Assembly: GCA_944472135.2 (NCBI GenBank)
Contig: OX235267.1
Span: 17,591,452-17,655,451 of the forward strand
Reading direction: 5' to 3'
DNA: 64,000 nt
From: Trichobilharzia regenti
Taxonomy: Eukaryota; Platyhelminthes; Trematoda; Strigeidida; Schistosomatidae
The notes beneath the pieces are model-generated. The model did not search any database. It was given only the letters and a program-made list of their open reading frames with translations, and was not told the origin of the DNA. A program made the position numbers and the translations under genes. Below are positions 44,028 to 55,039 of the stretch, one piece after another (the first letter of the stretch is position 1; every line of letters starts with the position of its first letter).

Positions 44028-44671
44028 ATCAAAATGTTTAACAGTCAAGTAGTTATTTTAGTTAATCAATTTTAGGTATGGTGGAAGGTGATATTATGAG
44101 ATTAAAGGTCATCAAATCAAATAACTAACGGATGTTAGTAACGAGAATTATTCACGGAAAGCAAGATAAACCGATTCTTAGGCTTTAGAAACAAGTTATC
44201 ACATAATCAAGAAATTCGTAAAATAGCAATGATGACTCAGAAGAATTTCGTAAAATTCAAACAAGTCAAGATAGTTAGCTAGAACTGTAAAAATTAATGA
44301 AATCAAGGGGGGGGGGGGAACAAATCGTTTTAAAAAATGAAACACTGAACGAAGAACTCAGTCATAAACGATTTTTCCCTTCCCCTTGTAACTATCTTTT
44401 GGCTTCGTTAACTCTAGCTATTTCTCTTAACTTGTTTGAATTTTACGAAATTCTTCTGAGTCATCATTGCTATTTTACGAATTTCTTGATTATGTGATAA
44501 CTTGTTGTTAAAGCCTAAGAATCGGTTTATCTTGCTTTCCGTAAATAATTCTCGTTACTAACATCCGTTAGTTATTTGATTTGATGACCTTCAATCTCAT
44601 AATATCACCTTCCCCCAGACCTAAAACGGGTTAACTAAAATAACCACTTGACTGGTAAACATTTTGGTGTA
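44028..44671. repeat. 644 bp hairpin (long inverted repeat) with a 12-G run
   Basis: The left arm, about 44028-44306, is complementary to the right arm, about 44380-44671, with only modest divergence. The loop is about 60-70 bp and starts after GGGGGGGGGGGG at 44307-44318. The loop itself contains an AAATCGTTTT / AAACGATTTT pair. No coding potential. It lies directly beside a PLE fragment, but its arms do not match the PLE terminal repeats I recognise. Confidence 0.85.
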
Positions 44672-44819
44672 AAAACTACATATTAGCATAGAGCCAGCTG
44701 ATGATGAGGAAATAATTGAAAAGGAATGCATATTTCTTAACTCAATCTATTGTTTTTTTAAACTGCGTAAAAATAGAATTAGGAAAGTAATGTTGAAAAG
44801 TTCATCATAATAAAGGTTT

Positions 44820-44960
44820 CTGTATTTCCCAATGAATGAAAAACAAAACGATATTGTTTTCACTGACGTTTCGCTATTTTATGCTTATAGCTATATCAAA
44901 GTATAATGTTAAAAAGCTTTAAACCTGTGAATACTGGTAATTTTTCGAAAATGGAAATGA
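44820..44960 (+). mobile_element. PLE terminal-repeat fragment
   Basis: CCCAATGAATGAAAAACAAA and then GATATTGTTTTCACTG match the inverted terminal repeat at 39642 and 40960 (CAATGAATGAAAAATCAAAA, then GATATTGTTTTTACTG). No coding part is attached. Confidence 0.7.
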
Positions 44961-45750
44961 ATGGACTCGAGGTTGAATAGTCAACTGATGAGCTGAATCA
45001 AGTGTCATTCTGCAAATAATCAAAGTCTGAAAGAAATCCTTCATTAGATGAACAATTTCAAGAAAAAGAGGGCATCTCACTGAATCAAACACTGCAGTAT
45101 ATACGATCTATTCGACTGAGTATAAAACATTTTCACTATCAAATCGTAAAATGCTCTGGAGACTAAATATTTACCATACAGCAATATAAATAAGTTGTAA
45201 ATTTGTTAGAGTAGTTCGTTTCAGAACTTATTATGCTATTATATAAAGGGATAATTGTGGTTTTGAAATGTATTCAACAACTTATTGCAACCAGTATACA
45301 AAGTGATTTCACAAGAATACTGTTTTCTCACATCAAGATTAATTTTGAATAAAGCATGAACAACAAATATATCAGGATAATCTGAGCTCATTTTTTTATT
45401 TTTATTACTTCATGGAATTTTGTCAACTGATGTTTACAACCTGAACAATGCCGAAATTGTAAATTCAGTTAAAGATCTAAATATACTTTTCCACTGATAA
45501 GGAGCAATCGGCTGGAACTGGGAGTAACATTGGCCCGAATGATGCAGTTTGTTGAGTAATTAGGAGTGAAAACAACCGAGTATTTATAGAAGAATTTCAT
45601 GATTAAGCTTGGAAACAAAGGGACAATGTTCACAGCTGTTTTATGGGTAGAAATAAAGTTTAACTGGAAAGAATATAAACAGTAATAGATTACATATTCT
45701 CAGGAAAGCATGCTTTCATAAAATAGACAAAAAATGGGGTAGGAAGAGTC
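44961..45750. other. Unassigned AT-rich DNA
   Basis: No supported feature. Confidence 0.5.
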
Positions 45751-46500
45751 GAGTTTAGATGAAACAATTCAAGTTTTCTCAACAGGACAGAAAAGGGCCT
45801 AGTGATTTTTGTATTTTTGGTTATCATCAAAATAGTTTGAGATTCAGTACTTTCTGTTTCTGCGTACATAGATTTGGTTTTAGATGTTTGATGGAGATCG
45901 ACTCAGCAAAACAAGCCAGGCTAGGTTTCTTTTGTTATCCGATTACTTTGAATGCCTTCAAACTGTCCGAAACCTGACCAATGTCCAGCAGTGGCGTGCA
46001 ATCGCACTGTTTAATGCTTGTGGGCATTTTAGTCTCAATTTATTTGGCATGTGTTCAGAGATGCGGACAATAACTCTTCCAGTGTATGTGCTTTGCCATG
46101 TACGTGTTAACTGGTAGACACAGCTGGAGGTAACATAAGGTGAGAGTTTGTCAACTTTTGACTGTCTTAAACAACAGGTAGTTTGAGAAACGGATATGAA
46201 TCCGGTAGCTGGATATGTTCTTTTCAGAGTAACGTTCAGTCTGCATCTTATTCTACTAGCAGTATTATCACCTTCGAAGGCAAGCTGTAGAAAGATGCGC
46301 TTTCGCTCTACTATGCTGTACTTCACCTTATCAAGACTACATCTTCTATGTTTGTCGTTGAACTTCTGCGGGTAACCATTATCACGCAGGGATTTTTAAA
46401 CAGTGAATAGTTCTTCCTACACTTTCTCTTCTTTACAAACTTTCCTTACACTATCAAACAGTGTTCTCATCAATCCTATTTTTGCAACTCATAGGGTAGA
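45751..46500 (-). pseudogene. PLE connector and GIY-YIG fragment
   Basis: The minus-strand frame 45958-46326 reads LAFEGDNTASRIRCRLNVTL (the FxGDxxSxxIRxRL connector pattern of PLEs), KDxL-like QSKVDKLSPYVTSSCVYQ, then TYTGRVIVRISEHMPNK. This corresponds to the YIGRTxRxLxxRIxEHxPxWL part of the GIY-YIG domain. The Cys-x-Cys before the YIG equivalent is lost and the frame is cut off at both ends. Confidence 0.8.
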
Positions 46501-46639
46501 AGCTTTCGAAGTTTAGGTAAACTGACCTCTAGGTCTCCTTTCTAAAGGTGTATCTTTCGACTTTTGGCTTTGTTTGTGGAATCGATCACATTTTTATATA
46601 CGGTTAATTCTGACAATAATCAAATAATGCAAAATATAA

Positions 46640-46927
46640 CTAATTATTTTCAGGAAGCCATTTTTGTGGTTGACTTTTGTTTTCAGTTACATAATTTGTG
46701 GAATATTTCATGGATATAGAAATAAATATGGAATATCAGAAATATGGTGGCTAACATTTGTTGGATATCTCCCTTTTCTGCTATTATCTCACTCCCCTAT
46801 CTGTCAGGCAGTCATTGTCAATTGTGACACTGTGAACAATGCCTGTTTCATATATTTGTGTGAGATATTCAGATTGGTTGTACAAGTGTTAATTGCCAGT
46901 TTAGTTATTTTATGGTCTGTAGTTTGA
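46640..46927 (+). CDS. Orphan hydrophobic frame, possible exon
   Basis: An open frame follows a TTTTCAG splice-acceptor-like site (46647-46653). It predicts three hydrophobic segments (around LWLTFVFSYIICGIF, WLTFVGYLPFLLL and LVVQVLIASLVILW) and ends at a stop after WSVV. It might be an exon of a membrane protein, but AT-rich DNA readily gives such frames by chance. No family is recognised. Confidence 0.2.
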   Translation, partial: LIIFRKPFLWLTFVFSYIICGIFHGYRNKYGISEIWWLTFVGYLPFLLLSHSPICQAVIVNCDTVNNACFIYLCEIFRLVVQVLIASLVILWSVV

Positions 46928-47104
46928 ACAAGTTTTTAGAAAACAATTTTGAGAGGAACGTGAGGCTGAACAGTTGGTAGAAGCTTTTGGACACAAACGC
47001 TGGACTAATTCATGAAATAACTCCAAAAAATAATCCACCTGTTTGGCATTAAACTGAAAATGTATTACACTGAGATTTATGCTATAAGCTGCATGGTATT
47101 CATG

Positions 47105-47278
47105 TTATTTTTTTATTCTGTTGGGTTATCAGTGGAATACAGAGCTCATATCTCCCTCTCACACGATCTCTTCTATGTGCCGCAGACCCGCAGCTCGTTC
47201 TTCTTCGTTCGTGTTCCACTCAAGTGCCTGGTACTGGATGACAACCTACTATCTATTCAATGTGTGCCTGATATGTAT

Positions 47279-47318
<40 letters not shown>

Positions 47319-47622
47319 ATTGTGGCCTCTCTCTTTCTGTTGCTCTCTTAGTCTGTGACCATTTCACTTTGATAAACCTGTCTCCTTGAACAATGTATAT
47401 TCCCCTTATATTATATATAATATGTGTGTTTGTTGACACTCTGTTCTTGGTGATATATATTTTGCTCTCACACTATTGTGTGATATATATTGATTCTCCT
47501 GGTGTTTTGGAAAATAGAAGTATCATCGCAAACCTAGTGGTCTTCTGATTTCCGTCTTTCTTGCGTCAGGACTATTAAATTCTCGACCAGTACATAACAA
47601 TAACTTGGCGATGAGTACATAA
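47105..47622 (+). mobile_element. Possible LTR with TA microsatellite
   Basis: The segment has a TATA-like and microsatellite region (47281-47314). A downstream junction ATAACTTGGCGATGAGTACA resembles the start of the untranslated leader of Ty3-type elements, which commonly begins near TGGCGA. It directly abuts an RTE endonuclease fragment at 47625. The LTR start cannot be fixed and no internal domains follow. Confidence 0.25.
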
Positions 47623-47624
47623 CA

Positions 47625-48010
47625 GTGCCGAATCTATCTCCATTCTCATTCATTCCGCGCAGAGACTCAAGACTCACGATGAATTCTTTTTTGTGTTGCA
47701 TACTGCCATTCACCATTTATATTGCTCATTTAAGTTTTGATGTTTCCATCTGAAGTCTTATCGATTATTGATTGCACTTGTCTTTCGAAATCTTCATTCT
47801 TCTCTTATTATGAGTTATTTGTAGGTGCACAGCGTTGGATAATATAACCTCCCGTCCTCATGAAGTGAACCTTGCTGTATTTATTGTGGTAGACATCGAT
47901 TCTCACTGCAAAATAACTTTGAACACAATGATAGCCACGCTCTCAGTGTGTTCATGGTTGTCATCAAGGTGGCCGGAGTAGATTATTCACTCTTCAGCTA
48001 AAATCTCGTG
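47625..48010 (-). pseudogene. RTE endonuclease-region fragment
   Basis: It parallels 12165-12535 step by step on the minus strand: CATTCTCATTCATTCCGCGC, then the GTTTTGATGTTTCCATCTG block, the GCGTTGGATAATATAACC block and GGAGTAGATTATTCACTCTT. No open frame survives. Confidence 0.7.
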
Positions 48011-48234
48011 AGTACATATGTATTCAGTTTCTCTCATAAATTCGAAGCATTTCTATGACATTTCTTCCTATCTCTTTGGCGACACAGGAGGCCTCCACAG
48101 TTTCTTATGTTTAGCGAACATTCCACGTTCATATGCATATTTTTGCTTTCATTGAAAGAAGACTTACCAACTGACTGTATTCCTGAAGGCATTATTTCGT
48201 CTCTCCAGCACCAGTGAAGAATGAGTTTGCTTTT

Positions 48235-48345
48235 CATATTTTTGTTATGCTTTGCAGTTTCTGTGGTGACTGGATTGATTTTCGGGAGTAGGGTTGCTAG
48301 CCTCAAACGCAAACTTCCCCCTTTTCCCGGGCTTAGGATCAGTTA
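48235..48345 (-). mobile_element. SINE body fragment
   Basis: AGGGTTGCTAGCCTCAAACG and CCCCCTTTTCCCGGGCTTAG match, in reverse complement, the GCTAGCAACCCC body of the SINE at 30795 and the copy at 57830. The tRNA-like head is missing. Confidence 0.55.
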
Positions 48346-48889
48346 GAAAACCAGAGAACTCATCTGCATAGTATCACATGTTTACAAATATTCAGAATAA
48401 GTAAACAGTATTCTCTTAACCGTTACCTGTCAAATTCTCTCATGTTGGTAATATATACATAAATAATACTCCTTAATGTTTGGATTTGTGGCTGAAGTCA
48501 CAAAAACTATGTACAATGTTTTACGTAAATGAATCAGTTCATGTTAAGGTGTAAAGTCATTATCTTCTGCAAAATATGTTAACGATATCCTATTGTTAGT
48601 ACTGTCTTCATCCGGGTAAGAATTGCAATGGCATCTGTCGATTTGTCACAATTAGGTACGACTTCATCCACATACCTCTTATGAAAACTAACCCTTCAAA
48701 TCATATCCACAGTTAGGCTCATGTCACACAGCCATAATTTACCAACTTATTTGTTCAGCAAGAGTATCCTACTTACACGAAGCCCACCTGGAAGAGGCAG
48801 TATCTAAATTATTATAGTTTCTTTCCACTACTGTATAAAAGGCTTAAGTCAAGTATTTTTTAAGACCTATTCGAAACATATGTGCAGAG
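48346..48889. other. Unassigned AT-rich DNA
   Basis: No supported feature before the CR1 copy. Confidence 0.5.
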
Positions 48890-48911
48890 GATACCATTGA
48901 AGAAAAAATAA

Positions 48912-50477
48912 AAAACCTCTTCTATTGATGTAAATACTCTCAATAGATCTTTCATCCGCCCTCCAAATGTCCTTTCTGCCTTCAATTTAACTAATAACAC
49001 GACCAGTGACTTTCATCGTTTCAATACTTCTGATGTTCTTAAATGTTTGAAATCTCTTAAACCTTCCCAGAGTCTAGGCCCTGATGGTATACCTGCCATT
49101 GTTTTAAAGAAATGTGCTGATATTTTAAGTAACCCACTTACAAGCATTTTCAATACTTCTTTTTCTAATAATAGTGTACCTTCTCTGTGGAAAGATATTA
49201 AAATCATCCCTGTACCCAAGTCTGGTTCTGGAGATAGTGTTAAGTTTAGACCAATTGCCATTACCTCTCCTTTTTTGAAACTGATGGAGAAATTACTGTT
49301 ACAAAAACTCATTCCCTCCCTAAGCTTCTCAAACGATCCAAAGCAGTTTGCTTACAAACAGGGTAGAAGTACTTTGGATGCTGCTGCTGTGTTTCATCAC
49401 AACATTGTATCCTCCTTAGACAAAGGGGCCAAGTATGTCCGTTGTACTTTCCTTGATTACACATCTGCTTTTGACTCTGTACCTAGAGGCCTTTTGTTAA
49501 ACAAGCTTAGCCTTACACAAACTGAGTCCTGGGCTATCAACTGGCTGCACTCTTACTTCTCCAATAGGATGCAGTACACGGTATATAATGGTGTAGCTTC
49601 CTCTCCTTTGCTTACTGAAGCTGGTGTTCCTCAGGGTGCTGTTCTCTCGCCGTTTCTCTTTTCCTTCTTCTTACATGACTTACCTCTCTCAGACGAAATC
49701 AACTTCGTCAAATATGCAGATGACCTGACTGTTTCGCTTCCCGTTAAGTCTCAGTCAGACTGCTTCAAATTAAATAGCTTCCTGTCGGACATCAGTCAGT
49801 GGTCTAAACTAAATGGCCTAACGCTGAATCCCTCAAAATGCCAGACTGTCGACTTCTCCTTTAGGCATAAACGAGATCTACAAACACTAGTAAGCACTCA
49901 TGATGTCTGTAGAATTGAGGGGACTATAATTGAAACAAAGTCTAATGCAAAATACCTCGGATTAGTTATATCTTCCGACCTTACTTGGTCATCTCATATC
50001 CAAATGATTTCCAAGAAAGTGTTTCGTCTAACCTACTACATTAAGAAACTCAGACTAACTGGAGTCCCTCAACCTCTGCTTTCACAATTTGTCAACTCTC
50101 GTATCCTACCTATTCTACTTTACTGTTCCCCGTTAGTCTTTCCTGGGTTACTGAAAAAGGATTATACCATCCTGAGAAGGATGTTGAAGGTAGTTAGTAG
50201 GACTAGCGGTGTAAAACTCAGTCAGCTCGTCACAACATTAGTGGATAAGCATCTGAATACATGTGAGAAATGGTCTAAAACCATACTCTCTGACCCCCAA
50301 CACCCCCTCTATTCCCAACTCTCTCCTTGCATCTCATCAGGTAGAACCAGAAATCAGTACAAAATAATATATGCTCGTACAACCAAGTATAGGAACTCAA
50401 CGATACCATATTTGGCCCGTGTTCTAAGTGACAGAGACAATGTTAAGCGTGAAACCTATGACTTGCTTTGTTGTTAA
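48912..50477 (+). CDS. CR1-type reverse transcriptase (open, lacks endonuclease and start)
   Basis: 521 codons are uninterrupted from after a stop at 48909. Motifs are SQSLGPDGIPAIVL (about residues 53-66), KFRPIAITSPFLKLMEKLLL (111-130), FAYKQGRSTLDAAAVF (146-161), motif A FLDYTSAFDSVPR (180-192), motif B GVPQGAVLSPFL (238-249), motif C FVKYADDLTVS (265-275) with the intact Asp pair, LNPSKCQTVDFS, AKYLGLVISSDLTWSSHI and a C-terminal LSPCISSGRTR block. The RT would prime on nicked chromosomal DNA. There is no proper start codon and no endonuclease domain, so the copy is a truncated insertion. The open frame and intact catalytic residues indicate a recent arrival. Confidence 0.9.
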   Translation, partial: KTSSIDVNTLNRSFIRPPNVLSAFNLTNNTTSDFHRFNTSDVLKCLKSLKPSQSLGPDGIPAIVLKKCADILSNPLTSIFNTSFSNNSVPSLWKDIKIIPVPKSGSGDSVKFRPIAITSPFLKLMEKLLLQKLIPSLSFSNDPKQFAYKQGRSTLDAAAVFHHNIVSSLDKGAKYVRCTFLDYTSAFDSVPRGLLLNKLSLTQTESWAINWLHSYFSNRMQYTVYNGVASSPLLTEAGVPQGAVLSPFLFSFFLHDLPLSDEINFVKYADDLTVSLPVKSQSDCFKLNSFLSDISQWSKLNGLTLNPSKCQTVDFSFRHKRDLQTLVSTHDVCRIEGTIIETKSNAKYLGLVISSDLTWSSHIQMISKKVFRLTYYIKKLRLTGVPQPLLSQFVNSRILPILLYCSPLVFPGLLKKDYTILRRMLKVVSRTSGVKLSQLVTTLVDKHLNTCEKWSKTILSDPQHPLYSQLSPCISSGRTRNQYKIIYARTTKYRNSTIPYLARVLSDRDNVKRETYDLLCC

Positions 50478-51061
50478 TAACATAATTTTGGCCCTTGTTA
50501 TTTCCCCCTTACACTCTCTTATTTGTACTCTATAGTGAACAACCTTCTTAAACATACTTAGCTGCTTAAAATTATTATCATTGGCTTACATTTTTATTCT
50601 TTATTCTATTCCTTCTTTATACATCTACTGGGTCCGACTATATTATCACTATGATTATTAAAAATTGTCCCGTCATTAACCATCATGTAACATTAGTTTT
50701 GTGGTTGTTCTTTGTTCGGCACTATTTAACTGACAATCTTGTTTGTTATTGCCACTATCACCATCTTAAAAAATTTTGTATTATGCATGATTCCTCACAC
50801 TACCACTACAAACACCGCATTAGTGCTGACAATAAAAAAAACACAACCTGAAATGTTTATCTTATGATTGCTTAGTGTTGTTCAATCAAATTAACTGATC
50901 ATCTTAGCTATAAACATTTTTTTAAGAACATCTCATAATTTCCCGTATGATTATAGCTGTTACTGTTCACCACGCATACACATATCGTAGCTTCCACTAA
51001 CCAATACTGAAATATTTTTTCATTATTTGTGTTTATCTTCCTTTTTACTTGGTATTTTTAT

Positions 51062-51152
51062 TGCATTTTTTTGTTATTTCTGTGTTTCTTTTTTGGTTTT
51101 TTGTTGTTATTGTTTTTTTTTTTTTTTTTAAATATTTTATTTTTTTTTTATA
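51062..51152. repeat. T-rich tract in the CR1 3' region
   Basis: Runs of T interrupted by GTT and AAA. Part of the untranslated region of the CR1 copy. Confidence 0.8.
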
Positions 51153-51275
51153 ATACTCCTTTTAAATGTACGATGAAATTAGATGCAATATTGTAGATAT
51201 GTGCTGAAAATTCCACACTGTACCACAAGTACTGTTTCTGGAATAAAGCGAAATTGTTATTGTTATTGTTACTAA

Positions 51276-51890
51276 AATAATATTAGATAATAACCATCCG
51301 TTGAAATTCACTGAACACCAGAAAGGTGTTTAACAAAGAGCTCTATCAATTCGATCAGCACTCATTAAGTATTTTTATATGCCTCTAACTTTCAAAGGAG
51401 ATCATGAAAGTTTAACTATTAAACAAAGAGTTAAAGCAACACTCAGCAAAACCCACTATCAGCTCAACTCATTTTCACACAGAAAACAAGAAATAAGTTG
51501 TCGTGTAAACACACACGGTATCCAAACGATTGAGTCGTATTCCACTGTACTTATCAGTGTACATGTATACGTGATCTCACGTACCTAAGGAGGGCCCATC
51601 AATCTCTGCAGGACTGATTCACCATTTATTAGGCTTTTTTGCGTTAACTGTCAATCAAATGTGTAACTGAATATGGCGTATATATTGATGGACATTGAAT
51701 GAAAGTTCGCCTATGTAATTCTTTATTCCATGGGACGCACTCTAAGTTGTGCGTAAAATTATTCTGCCCAACAAATGTAGATATCAATTAGTGATACTTA
51801 AAATTTGGTTGTGAAAAATTTGCATCCGAGTATAGGATGGACTTTGTGTACTTATCTATCAATTACATTTCATCATCTATTTTGCATAAG
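51276..51890. other. Unassigned AT-rich DNA
   Basis: No supported feature. Confidence 0.5.
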
Positions 51891-52337
51891 AGTAACTCGT
51901 AAAACATAACTAATCCTTACAAACCAAAACTATAGAAAGTTAATCTGATTCTCGCTAGTGACTTGCTACAGGTTGGAGTTTCCTGAGTTCTAGTGAGAAG
52001 TCGTGACCAGTGAGGTCCAATTAGATGTCACGTGTGTGGATGGATGTCCCACCAACGACAATGGTTGGGGTCGCACTAAATCACGAATTGGTAGAAGTTA
52101 GAATTCACGAGCCATTGAATCGGGTCCCAGTGGCTGAATGGTATACGAGCTTGCCTTGTAACCGGAAGGTCCTGGGTTCGAAACCTGGTGGTGGGTGCGT
52201 ACTGCCGAAGATTCCCAAACTAGGATGAAACAGCAGCTGTCCAGTACTCCCTGGTTTTCAATGGTTCTCTAACTGATATCAATCCATGATCAACTCGTAA
52301 AACATAACTAATCCTTACAAACCAAAACTATAGAAAG
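51891..52337 (+). mobile_element. Sm-alpha repeat flanked by ~45 bp direct repeats
   Basis: AACTCGTAAAACATAACTAA and the following 26 bases (to ATAGAAAGT) occur at 51894-51939 and again at 52289-52336. Between them is an Sm-alpha copy running from GAGTTCTAGTGAGAAGTCGT (about 51980) through the tRNA-like region (about 52124-52198) and the hammerhead remnant to TTCTCTAACTGATATCA. The flanking repeats themselves contain an AATCCTTACAAACCAAAACT stretch resembling the Sm-alpha 3' end, so this could be the remains of a tandem dimer. Confidence 0.8.
52199..52247 (+). ncRNA. Degraded hammerhead ribozyme (Sm-alpha)
   Basis: Stem I GTACTG/CAGTAC and GAAA are kept, but the core reads CCGAAGA, the stem II pairing is weakened (TTCC with GGAT) and a CAG duplication lengthens the stem III side. 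Probably inactive. Confidence 0.6.
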
Positions 52338-52558
52338 TATAATGAATCCACGAATGCATGGCAATATGAGCCTGAATACATTTCGGGCCATATATCTGAA
52401 ATTAATAAATTTAAAGAGGTAAGAGATGTCTTAAGAATATTTTTGTCAATAGTATGTTTTAACAAGCATGAAGGAAAAATATTTTCTCCCACGGAATCAG
52501 TTCTCACTATATTTTTACAGCTTAATTGTTCCACACAGTCGAATATGTCTTGAGCCAA
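52328..52558 (-). other. Orphan protein-like frame, unrecognised
   Basis: A 76-residue minus-strand frame contains DIFDCVEQLSCKNIV and LTSLNLLISDIWPEMYSGSY. No family is recognised and no start or splice signal is convincing. Confidence 0.15.
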
Positions 52559-52559
52559 G

Positions 52560-54040
52560 GATGATTATGATGATATTCATGTTGATCCTAAGATTATTGT
52601 GAACTGAACTGTAAATATTTAGGCGCTTGTAGTATCCTTTAAATATAGTTATGTGTATAAATGTTTAAATTTACTCTTCTCAGTCTAACTGTTATACCAT
52701 CCAGTTGACAGTGTGTTAAAAATTAGTCATTATATCCTACATATTAGACATCAGTGAGACTGACATAAAATGAGTACATCCTTTCAAAGCAATTCGACAG
52801 CCATTTTAGTTTGTTCTCCACATGATAGTAAGAAGACTAATACCTCTTGGTTGACAGTGCCTATTACTGAACGACTTAGGGCTTATCAGCTGAATGTACA
52901 TGCATCCCATTAAATAATAGTATTATTAACAGTTGAAGACGATTCGTGAGCACAATTAGGTTCTGTCAAAAATGAATAGACAGTAAGCCAAAGCTTACTG
53001 AATTATCAGATAGCTAGAAGCCTGGTAGTGATTATGTGCCACCGAAGCACAAGGGCATTGATGCGAAGCTTAAACTCAATAAACAAGACTCCTCATGCTA
53101 AAAAACCACGAATTGTAGAAACTATTGTTAGACTGAGCAAATGACCGTAGTGGCATTAATCAATAAATCATAGATAAATGAAGTCCACTTGCCTGTACAA
53201 TGAGTTTTACCACGATGGATAGATACCTAAGCGAATTAATGGGTGACTAGAGAAACTACTCATAAAAGTTGAAATTCCCGATATATTTCTCAAATTTCAC
53301 TTCAAAACTAGTTTGATCATCATCATCATGATGGAAAATACTAATTTCATGAGTTACACTCATAAAAGACACGGAAACTCACATCGCAATAAACGTTAAC
53401 TAATAGTCCAATAGCCTTAAATAATAAACACTTCCAGCACTTATATGTCACTAGTTGCAATATCTGTGATTACTTCATGAGTGTGTATTGTTGAAAGTAA
53501 TAGGAATTCAGTAGATGTGTACACTTCAGTAAACAGAAGTTAGAAATAAACCATTGAGAGAGAGAACATATGTACAACCTCTGGTTTTTTCTAAGATATG
53601 TTATCTTAAATAGACATCCTGTTTATAAATTGGCAGTGTTATTGTCGTGATAAAAGTCTTCATAGAATAAAATAGAAAACAAACAAATTCATTTTGTTAT
53701 CTACAGAATTCAGAAATAAGATGAACAGTTTAGTTGAGGACAAAATTCAGTATCAAACCTGTGAAGGCAAAATGAATTTCAAAATTGAGAATAATACAAA
53801 CACTGACAGATAACAGTGGCAGACAGTTACTAATCACAATCATGTTTCATGTACACATGCTTGAATTTTTTAATTACTATTTATTATAGTGCAGAATGGA
53901 TCACATATTGTGGTCTAGAATCTAAAGGAAACTCTGGTGAATTTTTATCTCGAAATGTTTAAATTACGAATGTGATTTATGGTATTACCCATTCGTCTAA
54001 GCTGTTAGCTAGGCATCAGGTAATTTAAACTGATTTGACT
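52560..54040. other. Unassigned AT-rich DNA
   Basis: No supported feature. Confidence 0.5.
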
Positions 54041-54049
54041 CTCTGATCT

Positions 54050-54267
54050 CAGTTATATTGGGCACACCACTGATAAACTCAACACCAAACGAGCAAAATC
54101 GCCGTCCGATGTTTAGCAGATCACTTCGAACTAGCTGGCTGGCCAGCACTACTGGTGAATGTGAGCGATTGGTATACAGCTACTCATTTCAAACAATGAG
54201 TAGTATACAGATCCACGTAAACACTTCGAGTAATGTCAGAAGGTTAGCTTATCATCTGAGAAATTAA
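54050..54267 (+). CDS. Orphan protein-like frame, possible exon
   Basis: The frame follows a pyrimidine-containing acceptor-like site ending GATCTCAG at about 54050. It has a noticeably higher GC content than its surroundings and reads through NRRPMFSRSLRTSWLASTTG and SSIQIHVNTSSNVRRLAYHL to a stop. Possible donors (TTG|GTATAC, CAC|GTAAAC) occur inside. No domain is recognised. It is a candidate host exon only on composition and splice-site grounds. Confidence 0.25.
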
Positions 54268-55039
54268 GCTCTTGATGAAGCTGTTAGAATTAGCCGTTAG
54301 CAAGGATCTCTCTCAATAATTTCTTACGCTATTCTATTTAAAAATATCATAATTAGGGTTTACCTCACCATGGACAAACTATTAGTGTACTATAGCATTT
54401 TAGATACAAGTTATTAGTAATGGATGAAAATAATGTCAAAAATAACCTACAAGACTTTTATCGCTTCATTCCAAAAAAGCTGAAGAGTTTATTTACCTAC
54501 AAAAAGTTTCTTTAGTAAAAATAAAGGAAAAGAGAATGCTAAAATATGTGGAATTTTAAGAAAGGACTTCTAAACAACTTCCACATCACAACAATCACAT
54601 TCAATATTATTGACTTATTTGTTAAACATTTGAATAAAGCAGAAACAACAGTTTTTGCATTTTTTTTATTTCGTTTATTTCGTTGGCTTCTCACCAGCTG
54701 CTTGTTTACAGCCTAAATAAATTATTATCAAGTTGATGTACAGAAAAGTTTTAACATAGTTGCAAATTTTATATGAAGTCACTTGACAGGAAGTTCTGGA
54801 CATGGTGAACAGTGCTCAAAAAATTACGCTTACATAGTTTTTACACAGTCAGTTCAGGTCTAAACAAAGTAAATGTATGCATACAATGGTAAAGAGCTGC
54901 ATGATAAAGACAAGAGATGCATAAGATAATGAGTAATTAATAAATTAGGTGGCAATGTATCGAGTTCAGCTCAAATCATAGAAACAAGAGACTAGCAAAA
55001 TTACACCATATCGAACGTTGGAGGAAAGTCTGAAGTTAA
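54268..55039. other. Unassigned AT-rich DNA
   Basis: No supported feature. Confidence 0.5.

Larger units (their letters stand above)
48890..51275 (+). mobile_element. CR1-type non-LTR retrotransposon, best-preserved copy
   Basis: It consists of a 521-codon open RT frame, a ~700 bp 3' untranslated region and a 3' terminus (51205-51275). The terminus reads GCTGAAAATTCCACACTGTA, then ACCACAAGTACTGTTTCTGG, then AATAAAGCGAAATTGTTATT, ending in GTTATT repeats. The same terminus is found at 33905 and 61712 on the minus strand. The endonuclease and ORF1 are absent, so the copy is 5' truncated near 48890. A long T-rich tract lies in the untranslated region (51062-51152). Confidence 0.92.

Noticed and set aside
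46640..46927. Confident membrane-protein exon
   Set aside because: Kept only as a low-confidence feature. The acceptor-like site and hydrophobicity alone are not enough in this base composition.
47060..47439. Frames on both strands with runs of Tyr-Ile
   Set aside because: They are produced by the TA microsatellite at 47281-47314.
49013..49312. 99-residue minus-strand frame
   Set aside because: It is the antisense shadow of the open CR1 reverse-transcriptase frame.
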